A stretch of DNA of 64,000 nt from Garcia nutans (Eukaryota; Streptophyta; Magnoliopsida; Malpighiales; Euphorbiaceae), in the NCBI GenBank assembly GCA_947685225.1, contig CANTUV010000031.1:71095001-71159000 (forward strand). The letters run 5' to 3'. The position numbers and the translations under genes were made by a program. Every line of letters begins with the position of its first letter. Position 1 is the first letter of the stretch. The notes under the pieces were generated by a model that searched no databases, was not told where the DNA came from, and saw only the letters and a program-made list of their open reading frames with translations. Below, piece after piece: positions 56,341-64,000 of the stretch.

Positions 56341-58334
56341 TATTTTGATCATTTGTGTATTTATTTATAGTGTAATTTTATTGGCTTTTGATTGATGTTT
56401 CTTTAAATTTATGCTTAAGTTTGTTTGAAGTGTTTAATCTAAAATAATGGAGCTTTAACTCAAATTTGATGAAGCAAAATGGTAAAAAGCATGGGACACG
56501 GCCAAGACACTTCATGACTTGGCTGTGTCCATCATAAGAGGCAGGAAGGACAAGGCACAAGTAGGACACGACTAGGATAAATTGGCTTGGCCATGTCCCT
56601 AAGAGGAATTGGGCAAAGACTGACACATTCTAGAGACACGGCCAAGCCACTGGCTGTGTCCAATGACATGGCCAAGCCACTGGCCGTGTCTCACTTGAAG
56701 AACAAAGCAAAGAAAAGAACAAGAAGAGAGACTACATTCAAGAGACATGGCCAAGTCACCGGCCATGTCACATGAAACAACCAAGGTCTTGGCCGTGTCT
56801 CACCAATTGAACAAAATAAGAAAAGAGGAAGAAAATGGCAGAGGTGAACACAAGCAAAAGACACGGCCAAGCCATTGGCCGTGTCACATGACACGGTCAG
56901 TGACTTGGCCGTGTCACACTTGAAAAAGAGGAAATAATTTTGGGCAGCCATAGACACAGCCTTAAGGCTTGGACGTTTCCCAAGAAGAATGAGTGACATG
57001 ACCAATTCACTTAAGGCTTGGCCGTGTCTCATGTGATAGCTATGAATTATTTTACATGAGATGGGGGACAAAGTGGGAGACAACAAGTGCTATCTTTTAA
57101 AAAGAAATAATAAAAGAAGAAAAAGATTGCCTAATTCATGGAATGAAGATTTAAATAATGAAGAAAGTGGGAGACAAAGTGGAGTGTGTGAGTTGTCAAG
57201 ATATAATTGGTGTCTTAAGAAATTAAAAAGAATGGAAAGTGGAGATATATACACATTGGGAGGTTTGGTCCTGAGAAAGCCCTTTGGTTCATCTTCTTGT
57301 TCTTGGTCCTGAGAGAGACCATGAACATCACCTTCACCTTCATCTTTTATTTCTTTCATAGACAAGATTCTTAATATTTTTTGGGATAAAATTGGGTGGG
57401 CAAGCTCTTATGAAGGTTAGGGTTTGAAGAAAGCTTGATTGAGGAGTTGGAGGTTTGAGAGAGTTACCATTCCATATTTCAAGAGGAGAGCCATTGATTG
57501 AAGAAGGTTTGTTAGTTCTTCATCATATTTAAAGTGGAGCTAGGAGAAAGACTAGAAGTTCAACTCTAAGCATTTTAAAAGGGTTTTTATATTCTCTCTT
57601 TTAATTCATTTCTAGATTGTTGTTGTTTGTTAAGAACATTAATATTTCAATGGACAATTGTGATTTGATTTATATTAAGATGAATATTTATTTTAAATTA
57701 ATGATGATGAGCTAAATTACTCATGCATAGAGTTTGTAGTAGATTTGATTTAATGACTTGGTTTGATATTTCCATTAATATACCTTATTTTTAGTTGATT
57801 ATATTGGATCGAATGTTAGGTTGATAGATTAGCTACCTATTGATCTCTAGATATTGAATGAAGGATCAAGAGGTGAAATTTGATATGCATTCAACTACCC
57901 TAAGAATGAATTAGAAATATAAGTTCTAGGGTTTTATTAATTTGCAATTTCAAAAGAATTAGTTGTTGTTAATTCATGAATGTGAAAACTAATGAATTGG
58001 TAATTACTAATTAAACTCAAGGAATAAAGTAAAATACAAGGTTATATTAATGGATAATTTGAGAATTAAGCTTTGAATAAATTGATCTACAACCCTAGGC
58101 ACCATTCCAAGAATTTGAATTAATATTGTACAACCATTACACACATTACTTTTAAATTTAAATTGCTTTTCACCATTCCAACATATCACACTCTTGCTTT
58201 TAAATTTATTTGTCAATCAAACTATTGCAAAATAATTCTTTCCTTGTAAGATGACCTTGGGGTGATCACCATAGCTACAATTACCTCATATACTTGCGAG
58301 TGTCGCTTGTAGTAGTAATTAATCGAGCGCAACA
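56341..58334 (+). repeat. 3' LTR of element B
   Basis: 1,994 bp from TATTTTGATCATTTG to GAGCGCAACA. The palindrome array spans about 56490-57030. The last 300 bp (TTGCGAGTGTCGCTTGTAG.. to the end) match the ends of the element A LTRs. Confidence 0.88.
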
Positions 58335-58629
58335 GAAGTGTATGGTGATTCAACATTGATAATTAACCAGTTAAAAGGAGAATGGGAAACCAGAGATCTG
58401 AAATTAGTACCTTATCAAGAATATATTCTTGATTCAGCTCAAAGCTTTAAATTCATAAATTTCGATCATGTTTCCTGAATTGAAAACCAAATTGCAGATG
58501 CATTAGCGATATTAGTTGCAATGTTTCAACTGGACACTTATGGAAAAATGCCTCCCATCAAGATTGAAACCAGAGGGGTCAATGCTTACTGTATAAACTT
58601 TGAAGAAGAACGTGATGGTAAGCCACGGT
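58335..58629 (+). pseudogene. RNase H of the Ogre-like element, C-terminal part
   Basis: YGDSTLIINQLKGEWETRDLKLVPYQEYILD, then SFKFINFDHV and NQIADALAILVAMFQLD, complete the RNase H domain (catalytic D in the YGDS motif, final D in ADAL). The linker INFEEERDGKP is followed by the solo LTR. One stop (V.RIEN region near 58481) is present. Confidence 0.85.
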
Positions 58630-60486
58630 TGTGAGTGGGGATTTTCATGGGGAAGGTTGTGTACATATGGGGAAGGTGAGAAACGACCTAGTACCCCTGT
58701 AGTGCCCGGTTTATTGGAACCAGCTTCCTTTTCAAGTCTTAATATTATTAAATTCTTAACTTATTAAAATATCATCCATAATACATGCAATGGGAATAAA
58801 GAAATATTTATTAAAATCAAGAAAGTTCAAATTAATAAAAATGGGCACCCGTACAAAATAGAAATATGCCCTTACAATAATGTCCAATATCTAAAGTACA
58901 AGTAAATAAAAATAGGACACCCATCAATTGGTGGAAACATGTCCCTTATAATTATCCCAAAGTCTTTAAATGAATTAAACTACAAAAAATAAATAAATTA
59001 AATAAATAAGGCATCCACGAGTGAAAACATGCCTTTTACAAATCTATTAAAAGTACAATCAATAAATATTTAATAATCATCCATGGAAAAGCAAGTAATC
59101 AAACAAATAACTAATCATTGCATAAACAACGCTAAATTAGGGCTAAACTAATGAAGTTAAAGTTAATTATAAAAATTTCAATTTATAAATAAATTTTAAT
59201 ATTAACCCATTAATGAAAGATAGGGTGTGACGACAAGGGTAAATAGTTTATAGGATATGGTTTTGCTGAGGAATTAGGATTTCTATGTAAGCTAAGTGCT
59301 TATATTTATAGAAATTTAGGTTTTTATGGTTTAGAAAGTTAGGGTTTAGGAAAATAATATTAGGATTTTAAAATATTGAAAACTAGAGTTTATTATAATG
59401 GTTCAAATAATTAACATGAATTATACATTAAAATTTACTACTGCCCGACGATATATGAGGTTTAATGTTTAGAAGATGCAATTTATGACAAGCTTACTAT
59501 GTTTAGTATTTATACAAGTTTACAACCTAGGTTACTCAGCTACTAGAGTAAATAATGCTTTTAATGCTTAAGGAGAAGTATAGCTACTGGACTAAATAAT
59601 GCTTTAAGTGAATAAAATTTATAAAATAAAACCTGCGTTGGAGGCTCCACCAAATATTGATACATTGGAATAAGCTTGCTGCTGCCTGCATTTGGTGAAT
59701 TCTGGTTGAAGGTTTTAATGTAATTCGAGGACAATTATTTACCCTTTATCCATTTGATTGTTGTCTGTTACTTGTGTTTTTCTTTTAATTCTGTGTTTAT
59801 TGCTTTTTGTTTTTGATAATTGTTGCTGGGGTTGATTGTTGTTGCACTCTGTGTTAATTCTTCCATGTTGCTAATCACGCAATGCTACTAGGTTTCTGAT
59901 TAAATCCTCCTTCCCTTATTGTTTGGTCTTGATTTTGTATTTATAGTTAAAGCTAAACCCTAATACACTAATTTGACGATTAAAACGAGTTTGATCTTCA
60001 TTAGGAATCCTAATCTATCCTAAAATCATAATTAAAGCTAAAGTTAAATGAATTAAGGCTTCAATTCGCCATGGACATGGTCCATGGGGAATTAAAGGAC
60101 CCCAAATTCGTCATGGTATTAAGTCTATGGCGAATTGGAGTCCCAATTTGCCAAGGACAATGTTTCATAGTGAATTGGAGTCCAATTCGCTGTGGATCCA
60201 AGAATTTTTTACTTTTATGGGTAAACTGGGCTTGGTCAGACCTTCAAGGTTGGATCAGATTCAATTCAAGCTTTTAAAATTGAATTAGATTTGATTTGGT
60301 CCTTAAAAAAAATTAGACTAAGTTAGGGTTTTAAAAACTAAACCAACTTTATTTAGGTCTTTCAAAACTGGATCGATCTATTCCAAAGATATAAACTAGA
60401 TTTAAGCTTTTAAAATCGAACCAAATTTAACTTGGCCTTCTTTAATTTAGATTGGATGAGCTTAGGGCCAAAATTAGGGGTCTACA
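58630..60486 (-). mobile_element. Solo LTR of a Tat element
   Basis: On the minus strand it starts TGTAGACCCCTAATTTTGGCCC and ends CCCCACTCACA, matching both ends of the LTR at 18569-20558. Flanking 5-mers ACGGT (58625-58629) and ATGGT (60487-60491) are a target duplication with one change. Removing the LTR joins GKP to WFFDVKQNLKN, the conserved segment before integrase. Palindromes built on AATTCGCCATGGAC lie at 60064-60192. A solo LTR arises by recombination between the two LTRs of a full element. Confidence 0.85.
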
Positions 60487-61734
60487 ATGGTTTTTTGATG
60501 TTAAGCAGAATCTCAAAAATAGAACATACCATCCAAAAGCCTCAAACACTGATAAAAGAATAATTCAATGACTAGCAATGAATTTCTTTTTAAGTGGTGA
60601 TATCTTATACAAAAGAAACTATAATACAATTTTGATTAGATGTGTGGATGAAAGAGAAGCTCAAATATTGATAGAAGAAGTTCATGAAGGATTTTATGGT
60701 ACACATTCAAGTGGGTATATGCTGGCTCATAAAATTCTCAAAAATGGGTTATTTCTGGCTAAATATGGAATCAGATTGCATTAATTATGTTCAAAAATGT
60801 CATAAGTGTCAAAAATATGCTGATGATATCAATGCACCTCCAACACCCTTGCATGTAATGTTTTCCCCGTAGCCTTTTTTAATATGGGGATTAGATGTGA
60901 TTAGCCCAATAAAACCTAAAGCTTCCAATGGATATCGATTCATTCTAGCAGCAATTGATTATTTTACCAAATGGGTAAAGGCAACCTCTTATGCCAATGT
61001 GACAAAGAATATGGTTTTGAAATTTCTTAAACAGAATATCATATGTCGATATGGTCTTTCCAAGCGTATTATCATCGATAGTGCAAAGAATTTTAGGAAT
61101 AAGGATATGACAGAGATGTGCTAAAAATTTAAAATTAAGCAACATAATTCCTCCCCATGCCATCTAATGATGAATGGTACAGTTGAAGTAGCCAATAAGA
61201 ATATTAAGAAGATAATTCAGAAAATGGCAATAACGTATAAAGATTGGCATGAGATGCTTCTTATGCTCTTCATGGATACAAGACCACAGTCATGACATCT
61301 ACTAGGGTAACACCATTCTCTTTAGTATATGACATGGATGCAGTATTGCCCATTGAAGTTGAGATTCCTTGTTTCAAAATTATTACAGAAGCTGGGCTCG
61401 ATGATGCTAAATGTGTGCAAAGTCGTTATGATCAATTAAACTTTATCAAAGAAAAAAGATTGACAACCTTGTGTCATGGTCAATTATATCAAAAATGACT
61501 TATCAAGGCCCATGTAAAGAAGATGAAGGCAAGGGAATTTCAAGAAGGAGATTTGGTGCTCAAAAGATTATTCTTAGGCATCAGGACTCTCAGGGAAAGT
61601 GGACTCTTAAATATGAAAGTCCATACATCATAAAGAAAGAATTCTTTGGAGGAGCTTTCATTTTAACTAATATGAATGGAGAAGATTTTCCAAATTCGGT
61701 GAACTCAGATGTTGTAAAAATGTATTATGCCTAA
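60487..61734 (+). pseudogene. Integrase of the Ogre-like element
   Basis: WFFDVKQNLKNRTYHPKAS leads to the zinc-binding region (EVHEGFYGTHSSGYMLAHKIL, then CHKCQKYAD near 60798-60824). The core keeps all three acidic residues in one frame: D in AAIDYFTKW (60957), D in IIIDSAKN (61077) and E in GTVEVANKN (61185), with 35 residues between the last two, as in DD(35)E integrases. A stop at 61124 lies between them. The C-terminal part has PFSLVYDMDAVLPIEVEIP, RYDQLNFIKEKRL, GKWTLKYESPYIIKKEFFGGAFILTNMNGED and ends VNSDVVKMYYA. Frameshifts near 60783, 61125 and 61290 break it. Confidence 0.88.
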
Positions 61735-62718
61735 AGTTGCAAGGAGGAGAAGAAAAGAAGATGTGAAAAGCATAGTTAGGGATTCTTTAAAGTCAATTTA
61801 GGTTTATGATCATCAAATTTGTATAATCTATTGGTTTTTCTTAATAAATTTTCCTTTTTCTTATATATTTGTAGCTTCCAAAAAAAAAAAAATAAATAAC
61901 CATAGAAAAAATAACTACCAAGAAATTTGGTAAACCAAACTGAATATGTCCAACTTATGCCTTAAAGCACATATTCTATTAAAAATTTATTTTTGAAATA
62001 CTTGGAAAAGTGAGTACAATGCTAAAAGATGGTAAAACTAAGCTTAGCTTATCCGAATGTGAGACAAAAAATTACAAACTTAGAATGAAAAAAGCATACC
62101 TTGATGGGTGAAAGAATTGTTAACAAGATACTTATAGAGGTAATGACAGACGATTTTGTTCTAAGTTCCAGAGCTGTTGCTTGAACAGAACCTAATAAGA
62201 CATTTTAAAGATCACGTAACTAAAGTTAAGTACCAAATTTATTCCACATTTAGGGATTACTGTAGTTCCAATGTTATATTCTTCTTTCAAAAAGAAAAAT
62301 TCTTAATGCAAAAGGATGATTTTAAAAATAAATTAACACTTTGTCTGAGCATTTAGATACATGCAAGCAAACATGGTATACAAGTTTTAAGCAATTGTTT
62401 TTTTAAAAAAGAGGTTTTCAAATTCCCAAATAAAATAAAAATGTCTACATATAATAATCATTTTTCTAGTAAGAGTCAAGCTCTAGAGTTTTCTTTATTT
62501 TTCAAGAAAAAAAGAGAGAGAGTTCCTAATGTCAAACATTGGATTACTTAGGTTCAAGCCTTGGGTTCTCTTTTCATTTTTTTAAAAATTTCTAAACTTT
62601 AGTTTATAATTAATTGGTGGTGACTCCTAACACATAACAAAAACAATAACAACTAAATATAGGTTGACAAAAACCAATTAAAAAAATCTTGTCGGCTTCT
62701 CGTCGCCCGTGTGTGACA
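61735..62718 (+). mobile_element. 3' UTR and 3' LTR of the Ogre-like element
   Basis: Non-coding. The last part (62605-62718: TATAATTAATTGGTGGTGACTCC to CCCGTGTGTGACA) matches the end of the 5' LTR at 44232. The start of the LTR could not be placed because the two copies have diverged. The 5 bp after it, TATAG, would be the target duplication. Confidence 0.55.
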
Positions 62719-64000
62719 TATAGATTATTTGTCATCTCTCTTTCTATCACAGTGATGAAATTTGTTGGCTAGAAAATCTTCTCGTAGATTTTATTTTACA
62801 TGATTTCATTTGTTTTAATTTTCCACCATGGCTAGATGTAGTAATTCCAAACATTACTACAAACTTCTTACTAAATGATATGACTAAACTACTTACAAAC
62901 AAGGACAAGTGAAAAAAATTAAAATGAGAGACTATAGAGAATTACTTATGATGGTTATGATCAAATTGACTCTTGATAAAGCAAATCAAATAATTAAGCA
63001 ATCTTTCAAACAATCAACAGTATGTCTATAATCTTTACAAAAGCTTAGTACTTTCAAACAATTCCAATTTCACACATGAACAATGAAATGATATTATAAT
63101 CAATCATTTTCAAGAAATAAGCTCCTATTCTTGCAATTTATTTAATAACTATTTTGATCTAGCTAAGCTTTCTTTTTAAACTAGGCTAAAAATCTCAAAA
63201 CTTGAGTTCGGGTCACTTTAAATCTTATACAATCATTTTAAAAAGAATTCAAAAGTACATCAACTCAACCAATTGATGTAGAATCCAAGTGATAAAGCAC
63301 TTATACTCCTCAACCAAATTGATACAACTCAATCTTAGGTAAACAAGTAGGTTGCAATCAATGTTGCAAATATTATTGCAAAACCTCCTTCATCTTCCTT
63401 ACTTTATTTCTTGTCATTGTACCACTTGAAATCTTCAATGGATCATCACATTTGGTGGTGCGAATGTGTGCTCATCAATGGCTACACATGCCACCAATTA
63501 GTCCAAATACCTCACACCTACAACACACTTTCAATTTCCATCTCTTAAAAGGCCAAAAGATTGCCTTAGTGAAAATGTATAATTTTCACACTAGCATGTA
63601 ATTTTAGCATGCCTAGTTAGACACATCATAGTGGATTAATGTCATCATCATCCCTTCAAAGACAATAAGTTTTTTTTTTCTCTTTGTTTTTTGCATTTTT
63701 GTTTTTTATTTTTTGTTTTTTAATTTTTTTTGTTATTTAAGGAAAGGAAATTTGCATTGAGTCTTAAGATTATGATGACATTGCTATATAAGGTGGGCTT
63801 AGCAAAAAATTTCTTAAATGGTGGAACAAATTGAAAAGTGTCTACATCCCTATATAAGCTTCAATTCATTAAGAACCTCATTGTAATATCCTAAAATTTT
63901 GAAAATTTTAATTTTTGGAAATTAAATAAATGATTGAAAAAATAAAATAATATTTAAATGAAAAAGTAAAATGTGTATATTATATATATGTAGATATACA
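62719..64000. other. No gene or element recognised
   Basis: AT-rich DNA with a T-rich run at 63670-63737. No open frame of note on either strand. Confidence 0.5.

Larger units (their letters stand above)
53576..58334 (+). mobile_element. Second Athila-like non-autonomous element (element B)
   Basis: It starts TGTTTTGATCATTTG and ends GAGCGCAACA. GAAGT flanks both sides (53571-53575, 58335-58339). The 3' LTR (56341-58334) is complete. The 5' LTR is present only to about 54498 and is then joined directly to the middle of gag, so the end of the LTR, the primer site and the gag start were deleted. The LTR sequence, palindrome arrays, gag and RT remnants, hairpins and AAGTGTGGGG motifs are all shared with element A. 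Confidence 0.88.

Overview
This is AT-rich plant nuclear DNA, almost certainly from a dicot. The evidence is a set of plant-specific transposable elements (Ogre/Tat and Athila-like Ty3 retroelements, Copia, L1-type LINE, CACTA, hAT, Stowaway, and a SINE that looks like the Au family) plus one plant-specific gene of the DUF241 family. I cannot name the species. Most of the sequence is dead or non-autonomous mobile DNA. The only convincing host gene is the single-exon DUF241 gene at 36295-37188 (minus strand).

Left part (1-5.6 kb): two copies of one GC-rich hAT-type MITE (one complete with an 8-bp target duplication), a long ACATATA-rich tract, a SINE whose 3' half is tandemly duplicated, and a Stowaway MITE.

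Left nest (5.95-25.1 kb): a decayed hAT transposase gene is cut in two by a Copia element with matching 5-bp target duplications (TCCTT at 6534-6538 and 23646-23650). The Copia keeps only its LTRs, gag and the last residues of RNase H. Inside it lie a 5'-truncated LINE (6.8-9.7 kb), a CACTA-like block (ending near 22718), and the 3' end of a Tat element (tandem arrays plus LTR ending at 20558). The Tat array is interrupted by a complete non-autonomous Athila-like element (10789-17293, target duplication AGACC). This makes about five levels of nesting.

Middle (25.6-44 kb): a Copia LTR-like region, two tandem arrays followed by a Tat-like LTR start, and a CACTA fragment with a decayed transposase (28534-31645). 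Beyond that come mostly structureless AT-rich DNA with a second Stowaway copy, the DUF241 gene, a Copia RNase H tail with LTR start, and microsatellites.

Right nest (about 43.5-62.7 kb): a decayed Ogre-like Tat element on the plus strand. It has a tRNA-Arg-type primer binding site, an ORF1 region, gag, protease, RT, RNase H and integrase. Three later insertions can be removed cleanly: a hAT-type MITE (50363-51057), a second Athila-like non-autonomous element (53576-58334, target duplication GAAGT) and a solo Tat LTR (58630-60486, target duplication ATGGT/ACGGT). Removing each one restores the Tat reading frame.

The two Athila-like elements form one non-autonomous family with three notable features. 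They encode a gag remnant fused to a piece of RT, their LTRs carry arrays of imperfect palindromes, and their 3' internal region has hairpins with a four-base loop next to AAGTGTGGGG motifs. The hairpin plus polypurine-like module and the palindrome arrays are the most interesting signals in the window.
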